Positions 9,700 to 20,239 of a DNA stretch of 64,000 bases are shown here, piece after piece. This stretch comes from Acanthosepion esculentum. Its lineage: Eukaryota > Mollusca > Cephalopoda > Sepiida > Sepiidae. The translations under genes were made by a program, and so were the position numbers. The stretch covers positions 49,454,659-49,518,658 of the forward strand of contig OZ038487.1 in the NCBI GenBank assembly GCA_964036315.1. The letters are read 5' to 3'. Within the stretch, counting starts at the first letter, position 1; every line of letters starts with the position of its first letter. The notes below the pieces were generated by a model. It saw nothing but the letters and a program-made list of their open reading frames with translations, did not search any database and was not told where the DNA came from.

Positions 9700-9865
9700 G
9701 ATTCCTTTCCTCTTTTCAAAGCATCATCAGCTGCCTTCACGCGTTCTCTGTAATCTTGACTATGTCCTGAAATCACCTTCAACAGCCGTTTTTAGTCTCA
9801 GGAAAAGCCAGAAATCATTGGAAGTCAAATATCGACTATAACACAGCTGACAGCTGATGCAATAT
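9700..9865 (-). pseudogene. mariner-type (D,D34D-like) transposase C-terminal fragment
   Basis: The minus strand reads YSRYLTSNDFWLFLRLKTAV with EGDF following, which matches the third catalytic aspartate region of mariner transposases (usually YSPDLAPCDFWLF and LKxxLKG). Beyond this the frame is broken by stops, though FQDI-like and C-terminal basic sequence can still be traced towards 9700. Only this end of the gene is left, with no terminal inverted repeats. A CxxC-bearing minus-strand ORF at 9490-9696 overlaps the decayed end and the neighbouring repeat and is not taken as a zinc-finger gene. Confidence 0.5.
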
Positions 9866-10315
9866 TTATTTTATCAAATATCCCTGCACAAGATGCAATT
9901 GCAAACAAGATGGTCACACAGTACGCAAACTTTACTCAATTTTGTTTCCCTGCGGAGCAACACCACAAGAGTGTGTTGGTTCATTCACCGTCAGTTCTGA
10001 TTGGTCAAATTTGCACAACCGGTTTTTGAAATATTTTAAACTGGTGGGATCCTTTCTGGACTATTATTGGTTGTCATTCTTGTGTTATTTTGAGGAAACA
10101 TTGATGCCACTAATCAACTGGAATTAAATCCTTTTTTGTCTTCAAACCATGCTCTGTAATATCAGAAAGCTGTAAGTGTCATAGAAGTGACCACATTGGT
10201 AGAAACAGATCTGCTGAATTGCAGTCCCTTCTAAGAAATGACCCCCATCAATCAGTATGAGAAACTGATTGGTTAAATAACAAAAAGGGCAGAATATATT
10301 TTTCCTCTCCATAGA
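9866..10315. other. unassigned stretch with CCAAT-type boxes
   Basis: No ORF or repeat family recognised. It contains GATTGGTCAA, ATTATTGGTTG and TGATTGGTTA (near 9998, 10063 and 10267) and a short hairpin CAATCAGT/ACTGATTG (10245-10275). A promoter role is possible but unsupported. Confidence 0.25.
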
Positions 10316-11370
10316 CAGGGTGCGATGAATAAATTGTCATCTAAATTATACAAAAATGAAAATAACATTGACATCTCATATTAACAGATATATTTACCAA
10401 AATGACACAAAAATATCTTGAAATAGTAAAGAGTAAATTTATTCAATAAAATTACCATTAGCTTCAGCGACAGCCTCAAGATGACTTTGGGATCTCTTGC
10501 AAATTGTCTGGACAGTCTCCTTGTTTAAGCTAGTAAATTTATTCAATAAAAAAAAATAATATTTTCCTTCGAAAGATAAACATGAAATTGCATTTAAAGT
10601 TAATTGTTCAATAAAATCACCATTGGCTTCAGCCACGGCCTCAAGACAACTTTGTAATCTTTTGCAACTTGTCTGGACAGTCTTCTTGTTTAAGCTAGTG
10701 AATTCTGATATAATCCTTGCCTTCAGTTCATATTTGGTGTTACAAGTAGTTTTGTTGGTTTCTCATTCAACTGTGTTCCACACATAATAATCAAGGGGGT
10801 TGCAGTTTGAGAAGTTAGGTAGCCAAACATAAAGGGTGATGTAGTTGCAGAAATTGTCTGACAGCCATGACTGGGTTCTCCTGCTTGTGTGGCATGGTGC
10901 AGAGTCCCTTTTGCTAGACATAGGGTCTTCCAGCAGCCACCTTCTTGACCGAAGGTAGCACTACCACCTCAAAGCCCTTAACGTATGCCTCCATGTTGAG
11001 TCTGAGACCCTTAACAACAAATTTGGGAGTTTTTTTTTATCAAAAAGATCAGAGTGTGTTTTCTGAGCTATGTACCTTCGTAATCACCATTAGACTCATC
11101 CAACTCTTTCTGAATCCTCTGCATTGTCCTCAAATTGACACCTAAACAATCTGAAATGTTTGTATTAAATTTTCCAGCATGAATACCAAGCAGTACAGTA
11201 TGCTGTTTCCAAATTTCTGGTAGAGTGAATTGCGTCATGGTGCTCTTTTTCTCACAGATAGTGCCCAGCTGATTCTATTATATTGTGCAGTCAACAAAAT
11301 CAAAAAACGAACAACATACATACACAAAATTAAAAATATAAAGTGGCGACAATTTACACATCGCACCCTG
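10316..11370 (-). mobile_element. mariner-like transposon (MarB), TIR-bounded copy
   Basis: The left end CAGGGTGCGATGAATAAATT and the right end (on the complement CAGGGTGCGATGTGTAAATT) form terminal inverted repeats of about 40 bp with few mismatches. TA follows the right end and a TA-like dinucleotide (mutated to GA) precedes the left end, as expected for Tc1/mariner insertion. The interior carries a broken minus-strand transposase and a tandem duplication of its 3' end. Other copies lie at 24830-25336, 28945-29697 and 54775-55075. Confidence 0.8.
10439..11238 (-). pseudogene. MarB transposase pseudogene
   Basis: The minus-strand start at 11238 opens a frame reading MTQFTLPEIWKQHTVLLG and then DCLGVNLRTMQRIQKEL, an N-terminal helix-turn-helix region as in Tc1/mariner DNA-binding domains. 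The middle is shortened and frameshifted. Around 10740-10830 the complement reads LDYYVWNTV-like sequence, equivalent to SPDCNPLDYYVWGAV in the copy at 24830. The C-terminus (FRSRLEAVAEANGDFIE-like) occurs twice, at 10439-10520 and 10615-10700, from a ~175-bp tandem duplication that includes the stop codon. With internal loss and stops it cannot encode an active enzyme. Confidence 0.65.
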
Positions 11371-12240
11371 TACTTATATTTTTTTTCATACATAGACTCC
11401 ATAAAAAAGAAAACATGGACAAAGAATGAAAATTTAAATTAAAAATATAAATGAATATGTAACCATTTAAAATAAATTTACCTGCTTTTCTTTCATATTC
11501 ATGTGTATAATTTTTCTGTCATTTTTTTTTAATTGTCTTTCCAGTTTTCCTCCGTTTTTTATTCTTTTTTAATTCTTTGTTTTTTGGGTTTTTTTCCAGA
11601 TTTAGGTTTGAGGGCCTGGAATCCTCATGATATTAAATATCTTGTCAAAAAGTGATTTTTACAATTTGATTTTTCACCTTTTCGAGAGTCTCAAGTTTCT
11701 AAGAACACTTAACCTGTGTTTTCATTCATTCATCAACAACCAGCCAAAGGGTAAGCTTCTTTCATAAACATTTTTCTCTTTATTTATTTTTATCTTAAAA
11801 AAATGTTTCTTATTTTATAAACAAGGAAACTCTTTAATACAGCAATTTCTCCTTAGGTTATATAAAAATCCAATTTACTAATCCATTCCCTCTAATCTTT
11901 TGGACAGTTTTCTTTCTCTCTTTCCCACTCTACTATTTCAAAAACTGGAATTTATTCTTCCCTCTCTAATTTACATAGTCTTTCCATCCAATGATTTTTC
12001 CAGTCTTAGTATATCCTTATCCTTATCCTTTTCCCATTGATTTACGGTAAAACAAAATAACTCCTTGGAAAAACTGTTTATATTTATTAAATGCGGGGAA
12101 ATTAGAATCTGTGACTCTTCCTTTTAAGATAAATATTTTGAAACTCTTTATTTTGTTTCTTTAAATGAACAATACTTGTTTCTCAAAATCTTCTAAGTTT
12201 GATTTGTTTTTTATTAAGTTTTCGAGACATAAAAGATTTT
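11371..12240. other. AT-rich stretch without recognised feature
   Basis: T-rich and pyrimidine-rich sequence with short chance ORFs; no family recognised. Confidence 0.4.
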
Positions 12241-12244
12241 ATAT

Positions 12245-12378
12245 TTGTCTATATTTCTGAGATGAAGTATTGTAACTATTTACATTGTTCAAACTGTTGT
12301 CCTCATCTTTGTTGTCATATTCATGTTTCAGCCATTGTACACTCTGGCCTTCTTCAGGTGATTAGAATTTTGAACAAT
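12245..12378 (-). repeat. inverted copy of a SINE 3' tail (hammerhead-like)
   Basis: Contains TGTCCTCATCTTTGTTGTCA, then GTTTCAGCCATTGTACACTC and GGCCTTCTTCAGGTG. On the minus strand this reads CUGAAGA, an AGGCC...GGCU hairpin, then GAAAC. It is the complement of the tail at 12589-12685, so the two form a large inverted repeat around the tRNA-like unit. Confidence 0.6.
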
Positions 12379-12384
12379 TTATAC

Positions 12385-12690
12385 ACTTCGCCATGTGTCC
12401 TCAAGGACCAGTAGATAAAAGCATTGTTTTCAATGAGTGACTTAACCTAAAGAGTTTTGAGTTCAATACCTAGACATAGCAGAAATGAATGAAAAGTTAA
12501 ATGAAAAGGAATAACTGAAATTGAGATATCCAGAAGAGACCTGGCATGTGGAACAAGAAAAATCTACCCTGGTGGATGAAATAAAGGGTTCTGTTTTGAA
12601 ATTCCGATCACCTAAAGAAGGCTGAAGAGTACAATGGCTGAAACATTGTGAAACAAATATGAAGACAGCAGTCTGATTATTATTGTTTGT
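12385..12690 (+). mobile_element. tRNA-derived SINE (family T) with hammerhead-like tail
   Basis: The head CCATGTGTCCTCAAGGACC with GTAGATAAAAGCATTG and a B-box-like GAGTTCAATACC matches the head of the copy at 14700-15035. The body includes GGCATGTGGAACAAG. The tail has CTAAAGAAGGCTGAAGAG, then ACAATGGCTGAAACATTG, a hammerhead-like order. Decayed; preceded by an inverted tail copy. Confidence 0.6.
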
Positions 12691-12764
12691 TAAATGCCAT
12701 GAGATTACCTATAATAGCAGCAAACCGCCTGCATACTTATCATACAAATTCTAATGAATAGAGC

Positions 12765-12965
12765 AAACACAAGAACAATGCAGGTTCATTAAATACACTG
12801 GAATAAGGAATGCAAGATTTATGCTCAGATAGTTGAAATTTCTAAGGAACATAATGAGGAAACAAGGAATGGAAAATCTGATACTCACAGGAGAGATTGA
12901 AGTCAAGAGGGACAGAGGAAAACAATGCATAACCTATTTAGTCAGCTTGTGTAAATGAATGCCAT
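12765..12965 (+). pseudogene. internally deleted RTE-type LINE copy
   Basis: Two far-apart parts of an RTE-type reverse transcriptase protein are joined. EQCRFIKYTGIRNARFMLR matches ERCRFINDNRTRNMIFMLR at 58765-58820 of the long RTE copy. It is followed at once by LKFLRNIMRKQGMENLILTG and RDRGKQCITYL, which match the last ~60 residues of that protein (near 59690-59800). About 0.9 kb, including the YADD block, is missing. No start, with stops on both sides; a dead fragment. Confidence 0.65.
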
Positions 12966-14260
12966 AAGGTTTAGGAAAGATAACCAAAAGACAACATTTA
13001 TTAAGATTTATTAATCTGGTTCCCTCTAAATCCTACTTCAACTCTATACTTCTAACATCCCCACCTAAACTCTGAAATTTATACTATTATTGAGTTTCTG
13101 GTTCCTTGTAAAGTCTTCTCTTTCACTTCCAGGAACCGGTTGCATCTTAGGGACATTTTTGTCATACTTGGGGTGATTAAACAAAAAAAAAAAAATAGAA
13201 AAGAAGTTCATTTTAGTGGACAAAAGAAAATATAACAAAAAACAGAGAAAAGAAAAACAACAGGTAAAATAATGGACTTTATTTAACTTGCAGAATAACT
13301 AAATGGATCCCCCAGGTAAATTTTGAGATTGTTAAAAAAAAAACAATTGTACTGGAGAATAATTAGGCACAGGGCATTAAGATTTTAATTTAAAGCTCAC
13401 TAAACATAAAAGTCTCTTCTGTTTATACCAAATTTCTGTTCAATTCTCAAATCCCTTAATGTAATTATATCCTTTGAGGCCATATTTTTTATTTCTCCTT
13501 TTATCTGAAACCACTCGTACAGCTTCAACAAGAATTAAAACTCAGCAAGTAACAAAAGTCAAAATTTCCCTCTGGCTGTAAAATAAGAGAAGAACATTTT
13601 ATTCAATGTTTTGTTGCTTCCCTTAAAAAAAGAGTTTAAAGAGGATTGTTTTTAAATGAAATGGTAAGTAGATATTTTGCTTTGTTTCTCTAGTTTTATT
13701 TCTTACATTATTTGTCTGTAATTTCCTGCCAACATCTGAAGCAGATGATTTGTTATTTGCTATTGTTAATGTTATTTGTTTAATCGTCAGCTTATTCAAA
13801 TAATTTGAAAATTGAATGTTTTATTTTATCATTTCCAATGCAAATGATTCTTTAAATGCTATTGATTGATCAGTCGATCAATCTTCATCTTAATTTATTT
13901 TTATTTTAACATTTTGCTTTTTAAAATTCTGAATAAAATGGCTGCTCAGTTATATGCATTCAAGTCTAGCTCACCAGTTAAAGAATTTATACAGTCACTG
14001 AGATCAAGAGGCAGATAAAGAGTTAAGAGAGTCTCTTTATAATAAGTCATTGAAAAGAAAAATTAGTTTGTGTTAAAGAGTCCTAAAGGACAAAAGTACT
14101 GCAATGGTACAGAACAAATTCATATAGAACTTGTTATATTCCAGGTTGTTGAGATGGACAAAAATGAATGAAAGTAAAAGACAATTATGTAACACATAAT
14201 AAAACAACTTTTATTCATTTATGGTCTTAGAACAACAAGGATTTGTTGGATTGAAAACCA
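12966..14260. other. AT-rich stretch without recognised feature
   Basis: No gene, RNA or repeat family recognised. A possible splice-donor-like GGTAAGTA at about 13663 has no matching exon that I can support. Confidence 0.4.
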
Positions 14261-14264
14261 TGAA

Positions 14265-14312
14265 TTCAACATGCATGTCAGCTTGTCACCATGTTGAATT
14301 CAGTGGTGCCAC
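14265..14312. repeat. short perfect inverted repeat
   Basis: TGAATTCAACATG and its complement CATGTTGAATTCA are separated by about 16 nt and can form a 13-bp hairpin. Confidence 0.7.
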
Positions 14313-14699
14313 TAGTGGACAAGTAAAGTAACTCAATTGTATTTTGAGTAATCATCATTTATAGGGGAAGTAAGTTAGCATCCTCTAACAGAACTGTTTT
14401 CAGGTTTCTAAATTTGAAAATAGCTAACTAGATTGAAGTCTAAAATTAATCTTTTGCTGAATGCAAGAACAAAATTTTTAGTGACCTCGAGATGGTGTTT
14501 TACTTCATAGAATTAATACTAGCTCAAAACACTACTCTCCTTCCTAACTGTTGTATTCTGAATAATGTTGGTTGGCTATTTCCATAAAGGATGCAATCTC
14601 TGTCCCATCCACCAGGTGCAACCAGTGTAGCTCTACAGTCATCTCTAAAAATCACTGTTGAAAATTCTTCATTAAATATACAGGTTTCTCTTTCTAAAA

Positions 14700-15035
14700 G
14701 GTGGTATTTTGGTTGTTTTCAATGTACATTATTTACATTATTCGGACTATTGTCCTCATCTTTATCGCCATATTTATTACAACATTTCGGCCGTTGTATG
14801 CTCTGGCCTTCTTCATGTGGTTGGAATGTCAAAGTGAATCCTTTATTTGGCTCACTGGGGTAGACTGTTCTAGTTCCACGTGCCATGTTTAATGGATGTC
14901 AGTTATCAGTTATCTCCTGTTAATTTTTCCCTCTGAAAGTTCTCCACTGCCTTAACTGGGTATTGAACTCACACTCACGTCTCATTGGATCTAACCAATG
15001 CCTTTATCCACTGTGCCATGTGTCCTTGAGGACAT
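14700..15035 (-). mobile_element. tRNA-derived SINE (family T), best copy
   Basis: On the minus strand the head reads CACATGGCACAGTGGATAAA (A-box part AGTGGATAAAGGC) followed by a B-box GAGTTCAATACCC. The body contains GGCACGTGGAACTAGAAC and AAATAAAGGATTCAC. The tail is ATGAAGAAGGCC, then a loop, then GGCCGAAATGTTG and GATGAGGACAATAGTCC. GGCC/GGCC can form stem II before GAAA, as in a hammerhead, but I find no good stem I. Related copies or tails lie at 12245-12690, 32045-32205 and near 36515-36545. Confidence 0.65.
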
Positions 15036-15064
15036 CTGTGTATGAATTTCTGGGTATTATAAAC

Positions 15065-15320
15065 CTAAGGGTTCAGTTCGACATTCCATTTGTATTCCAT
15101 TGGTGAGAAGTAAGTTCCACTCGAGCAGCTTTTTCCTGTGAACTGTTGCTCTGTGGGAACTACTCCGAAGATCCCTATAAGCTTAATAGTTAACCCTAGA
15201 CTTGAACAGGCTATCTTCTCTACATATCTGCATAAATTGTGCCTCTTACACTGTAGCCCTCTACCTCAAGTGGTTCCTGAGCCTTGTACAGAGTGAACAA
15301 CACTGTAAAAAAAACATACA
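15065..15320 (+). pseudogene. LINE-A 3' fragment
   Basis: 3' end of a second non-LTR element family. It contains GAGAAGTAAGTTCCACTCGA, AACTGTTGCTCTGTGGGAAC (remnant of the TVLWNSLP coding block), AGTTAACCCTAGACTTGAAC, and a tail GGTTCCTGAGCCTTGTACAG that ends in an A-run. The same tail occurs at 16470, 40670 and 51170. Frameshifted and non-coding. Confidence 0.6.
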
Positions 15321-15326
15321 TTAATA

Positions 15327-15884
15327 TGTGTGGCAGACATGATGAGGCAGAACCTGGGACGAGCACAACTGGTTATGACTTGCCTTTTCCCCGCCAAAAA
15401 AGAGCCCGTATTTGCTTAGCATGTAAGGCTACTGCAGTTGAAATGAAGGAGAAAAAAAAAGCACTTACCGCTCTGCCGTAATCCGTCCTCAGCCAGATAA
15501 CGTAAAAGAATAAGGGGGGACTTGCATTGCATTTTTATGCAATGAATATGCAATGCATTATGGGACAGAGACACAATGAATTATGGGATCGCATGAAGAT
15601 GCGAGGGATTATGGGTATATGGACAGATATAAAAGCAACTAGTTTTTCCCAGTGGGCATGCTTGGAGTGACGTTCATGGCTGGCGACTGGAAAAGTCTGT
15701 TAGTGCGATTTTGAGACAGAACTCAAGAAGGAACGACTAGAGGTTGGAATACCATTTGGGAGAGCTTGAATTTACTCGCTGGTTGCTGTTTTCTTTTTAT
15801 TTCTCTACAATATGTTTTGATAAACTTTTCTGTATTTTATATCTCATGATGAACATGCTTACTGGGACTTAAACTAAAGCGACA
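15327..15884 (+). repeat. possible solo LTR or composite repeat
   Basis: About 560 bp of higher GC content between two LINE-A fragments. It begins TGTGGCAGAC and could end AAAGCGACA (TG...CA). It has a TATA-like GATATAAAAGC near 15630 and an AATAAA-like GATAAACTTTTC near 15820, an arrangement expected of an LTR. No target duplication and no primer-binding site were found, so the call is weak. A palindromic TGCATTGCATTTTTATGCAA block lies near 15525. The ORF at 15284-15481 overlaps it and shows no known motif. Confidence 0.3.
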
Positions 15885-16490
15885 CTCATGCATAAGATGC
15901 ACTGCTAAATATGCTGGAAAAATGGTTGGCTTCCTGTACTGCTGCAGTAAGTACCTGACTCCTCCTGCTATTCTGTATCTTTTCAAGAGCCAGATCAAGC
16001 TAAAAATGGAGTACTGCTGCCATATATAGATGGGAGATGCAAGTTTTCACTATCCAGTCTCAATAGAGTCTAAGAGCATCTCTGTGTCCTTGTGGGTGAC
16101 AAATTATTTTCCACCCTACAACCTCTTTCCCACAGATGAAACATTGCAAGCCTCTCGCTGCTCTGTTATATGTCCATGGAAAGTGTTCAGATGAACTAAA
16201 TTCCTTAGTTCCACCAGTTCTAACTTTCACAGCTAAGACTCACCATGCCATGCACATTGTAGTGATCCACCATCATTTCCTTTTGGTGAGAAGTGATTTC
16301 CACTTGAGCAGCTTCTTCCTGTGAACCACTGTTCTGTGGGAACTACTCCCAAGATCACTATAATCTTAATAGTTAACCCTAGACTTGAACAGGCTATCTT
16401 TTCCCCATATGTGCATAAACTGTACCTCTTACTCTGTAACTCTTTACTTCGAGTGGCTCCCGGGCCTTTACGGGATGAGCTTCTTTTTTT
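15885..16490 (+). pseudogene. LINE-A fragment: RT C-terminal region and 3' end
   Basis: In shifting frames it reads AGKMVGFLYCCSKYLTPP, then LFKSQIKLKMEYCCHI (compare YKSQIRPxxEYCCHIWxG in LINE-B), then LLYVHGKCSDELNSLVPP and VRSDFHLSSFFL followed by a TVLWNSLP-like relic. The 3' end carries AGTTAACCCTAGACTTGAAC and the CGAGTGGCTCCCGGGCCTT tail. This is the same region as in LINE-B but a separate family. Multiple stops; 5'-truncated. Confidence 0.65.
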
Positions 16491-16724
16491 TTTTTCAAAT
16501 GTTTGTGATATTCTTCAAGACAGTTTGTTTTATTGTATTTATTTGTTCTTTAATCTCTATGCATTTTTCTTTTTGCAATTTCTGAAGTTGTGTTCATACC
16601 AATCGATAACTTTACAAGATCTTGTTTCTCTTTTTAACCAAGACAAACTTTACATATATCTAGAATTAAGAAATAAATATCAATGACTAATTAAAGAAAT
16701 GTCATTCAATATATTTTTTTTAAG

Positions 16725-16778
16725 AATTTCACCCCAAGCAAGGCAATAATGCCACTAGGACACAAGGTGGGTAGTGAG
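16725..16778 (-). repeat. LINE-B 3' terminal scrap
   Basis: CACCCCAAGCAAGGCAATAA followed by TGCCACTAGGACACAAGG matches the LINE-B 3' end and abuts the RTE fragment. Confidence 0.5.
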
Positions 16779-16784
16779 GGTGAA

Positions 16785-17290
16785 AAAGAACTTTTCTTTC
16801 TTTTTATGTGCCATATCCTTTCAGGATGTAGGTGATCATGGCTCTCTATCTCCCTCTATCCCTTGCAGCTCTCAACAAGTTCATTCCCTCTGCTTCCTCT
16901 CCCAAACCATGTTCTGTCATCCAACTTGCTTAAGCCCACCAGGTATGTCGTATGTTGTTTTCCCTTGTCTCTCTATTCAACCTGTGAGTATCAGATTCTC
17001 CAGGCCCTCTTTCCTCATTATGTGTTCCAGAAACTTTAGCTGCCTCTTCTTGATGTTAAGTATAAGCCTCCTCCTTGTTTGCATCCTCTCTAAGACCTCA
17101 TCATTGCTCACACACTTGGTCCATGTTATCCTTAGCATCCTTATGTAGAACAATATATCTATCACCTCAAGTCTCTTCTTCATCTTTGAGGAAATCGTCC
17201 AGCATACGCTGCTGTAATAAAGGACAGATGCCAAGTAACAGCTCATTATTCTTTGTTACCAAAGAAATCCTCCTGTCAAAATGAGTATAC
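16785..17290 (-). pseudogene. RTE-type LINE C-terminal fragment
   Basis: An 89-residue minus-strand frame (17246-16977) reads VLYYSSVCWTISSKMKKRLE, then LRITWTKCVSNDEVLERM, then RQLKFLEHIMRKEGLENLIL. These are the conserved last blocks of RTE-type reverse transcriptases and match the long copy near 59480-59760. The 3' part to about 16785 is untranslated tail (AGGATGTAGGTGATCATGGC) shared with 59890-59920. No catalytic part is left. Confidence 0.75.
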
Positions 17291-19590
17291 CATAATGTAA
17301 AAATGCCCTAAACTTGATAAAAACAAAGTTTTATCATCAAAATGTTTGTCATTATTAATTGGAAAGATCAAAATATTTTTTGCTTATTTTATTAAATTTT
17401 GTCTTTGTTTCTTGCACATCCAACATTTTGGTTAAAAATCTTGTTTTTCTTTCATCAGTATCTGGGCCAAAGATTACTATGAGAAATTTAGCATCTTTTT
17501 TTGCAGTAAAAAACACATTGTTTTGGAAATTCTTGAAAAAATTAAATAATTGTCAGATTTTAATGAAATTTTCAGAATGAAATTATTTAAAAAAATTTTT
17601 TTTAGAAAATCTTGGCAAAAATATTTCTTTTCTTTTTTTTCTAACATCTGTTACCCCCACTTAACTTTATTAAATTTTGAGAAATTAAAATTTCTGTCTC
17701 TTCATATTTATATTAGTTAAAAGCAGGACTCCTTGGAGAATTTAAGTCATCATTTTGTTTTTGTCAAACAGAAACACCATTTACCATAAATTTGCTCTGA
17801 ATTGTAAAATAAAAAATGCAGCAAAATTATGACATTATTTAATTAGAAAAGCTTTTAATTGCTTCTATAAATAAAATATATTAAAGATGCTGTTATCTTA
17901 AGAAAAACAATTTTTCAATGAATAATGAATTTTTACCAAAATTGTTTTCATTTTTAAAAAATTTTAATTAGAAAAATTTATAAAGTATTAAATCTTTTAA
18001 AATTGTGTATTAATTTCAGCTTTTTAGATTATATTATTATCAAATAATTACTAATCATAAATGGAAAAGCTTAATACAATTCATCAATATTTTAAAAATA
18101 ATTTTGAATTTTTTATTAGTGTATAAACATGTTGATTTATGTCAGTACAGTTGGCCATAGATGACTTCACTTCAATAAAACATGAGATTATGAAGAATAT
18201 TTTCTTAAATTTACTGAGTATTTAAAGATTATTTAAAAAAGGTGCTTACATCATTTTCTTATATTTCACTACAGATAAAGTCTGCATAAAACAATATTAG
18301 CTGTCATCATGGTGTCAAACATGTCAACACAGCTAGTGTCTGGTTAAAAAATGCATTTCTGCAATATTTTAAACTTAAATATTATTTGTTTCAAATCAGA
18401 TTAATTGGCTAATATGCTTCAAATAAAGTTTCAGAAAAGTATATTTTATTTTAGGAAGATTTTTTTAATAAAGAGAATTACATTGTGATGAAAGACAACT
18501 AAAAAAGGGCACTAATCAGCTAGCAAAAAATAAATACTTTCAAGTCAATTTAAATTAGTTTTTCTAATACAGCAAAGTATTTTGATTATTGGAAATATTC
18601 AAATTTAATTTATTAGGCAAAATTAAAACTAAAATAAAAGCTGGATCTTCGAGTTCAAACTTGCAATTTGTTTATTTCATTGTGGAAGAGAGCTGCTATA
18701 TCGATTTTTTTTTAACACATTTTTTAGATCAAAACTTATTTTTTTAAATATATATAAAAATACTGAAAATTTGATTATTTTGTGCATTTATTGTACCATG
18801 TCAAATGACAACAAAAGTTTGTTAATCATTAACATCATTTGTTGCATATTTTCATATTATTTTATATCTTAACATGGCAGTTTTTTTCATAATTATTTTC
18901 ATATAAAAATCTATTTGTTGTATATTAAAAATATAAACAAAACCAAAAATAAGGTTGTTTATTTTCCACCAAATTGGTCAACATTTAACCACAAATAGCA
19001 CAAATTCTGTTGATTTTATGGTCATAGTTCTTATGTGAGTATTAAGCAGGATTCAAAGAGCTTTCTAAAGATATACAACTTGACCATATTGGGAGATATG
19101 AAAATGTTAGCATATAGTAGCAAATAGCAAGATCTGCCATTTTGAATAGAAGTAAAACTCTTGTAACTTAGGCCACAGTCAAAAATCCACACATTTTGTA
19201 CATATCTTGCTATAATGCAGACAAATTTGTTGTCAAATTTAAAAAATATTAAAGATAGGTTTTTTGAGTAAATTAAAGGTCAAAGTTTAAGGTCAAATAT
19301 GATAATTTGACCTTTAAACAAACAAACAAATTAATAGATAGATAGATAACCTTTTAGATATGTCCAAGTACTCTAAAATGTTATATAATTTGTTAGGTGA
19401 AAAAACATCTAAGATATTGATATTTAAACTTTGTGACTACTTTCCAAAATTCACCTTTTTGTCAAGGGTCAAAGGGTCATATCTCGAGAATGCTTTTACC
19501 TAGAGATGTAAAATAAGTAGGATTTAATTTGTATCATGAAGTTCTATAAGTGTAGCAAATTTGAAAAAAAATCTGTGACAGTGATGGTCA
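17291..19590. other. long AT-rich stretch without recognised feature
   Basis: About 2.3 kb with chance ORFs only. A short (GATA)n run lies near 19335. It could be old intron or intergenic DNA. Confidence 0.5.
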
Positions 19591-19689
19591 GACCCTTGTT
19601 GATTTGACATGGAATGACTTGTATAATGATGGCTACTCACTCACTGTACAAAGATGGCCACCAACAGGTTTAACTGATAACTGGCCCAG

Positions 19690-19855
19690 CACTATTTTAG
19701 GCTGGTTTTGGAGATTCAGATGTGACTTCTTAGGTTTCTTTTGCAGATGGAGGTATGATTTTGGCTGTTTTTTTTGGGGTTTTTTTAGATGTGGATTTAA
19801 CTTCTTATGCTTCTTTTGAAGGTGTGATTTATTAATCTTGCATATTGCCCACAAT
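19690..19855 (-). repeat. ~33-36-bp degenerate tandem repeat, open on the minus strand
   Basis: About four degenerate units. The minus-strand frame stays open for 73 codons (19854-19633) and reads as K/H/Q/P-rich units such as KSHLQKKHKKLNPHLKK and KSYLHLQKKPKKSHLNLQ. No splice sites or homologous family are recognised, so I treat it as a minisatellite. Confidence 0.4.
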
Positions 19856-20239
19856 CCTCCTCCAAAGATGGAGATGAATCTCCTGATAACAATTCATTCT
19901 AGCACAAAGCTCACAGGCTTTGTGAATTTTAATTGCTACTTCCAGAATTGTAATTCATAGATTTGATTAATGCTTCCACATTTGACAGGTGTAATCATTG
20001 GCCCAAATGTTATTAGGAAGACATTATTTTAACCTTGCAGGGAATTTACATATGTACTATGTTATAAACCTTTTGAAGAGAGACCATAGGGTTTAATGTT
20101 TAAATTATGTTAGTGAAATATGTAACTGTATATCTAAGATTGAAATAGAAATATTTATATAAGACTTGAAGTTGATATCATAAAAACATGCTCAATGGTT
20201 ACCGTTTGGTTTGGGAATCAAAAGGTTTAATTGAAGCTT

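Noticed and set aside
15284..15481. 65-codon plus-strand ORF with CxxC-like residues (CLACKA)
   Set aside because: It lies in a possible LTR/composite repeat and shows no recognisable domain.
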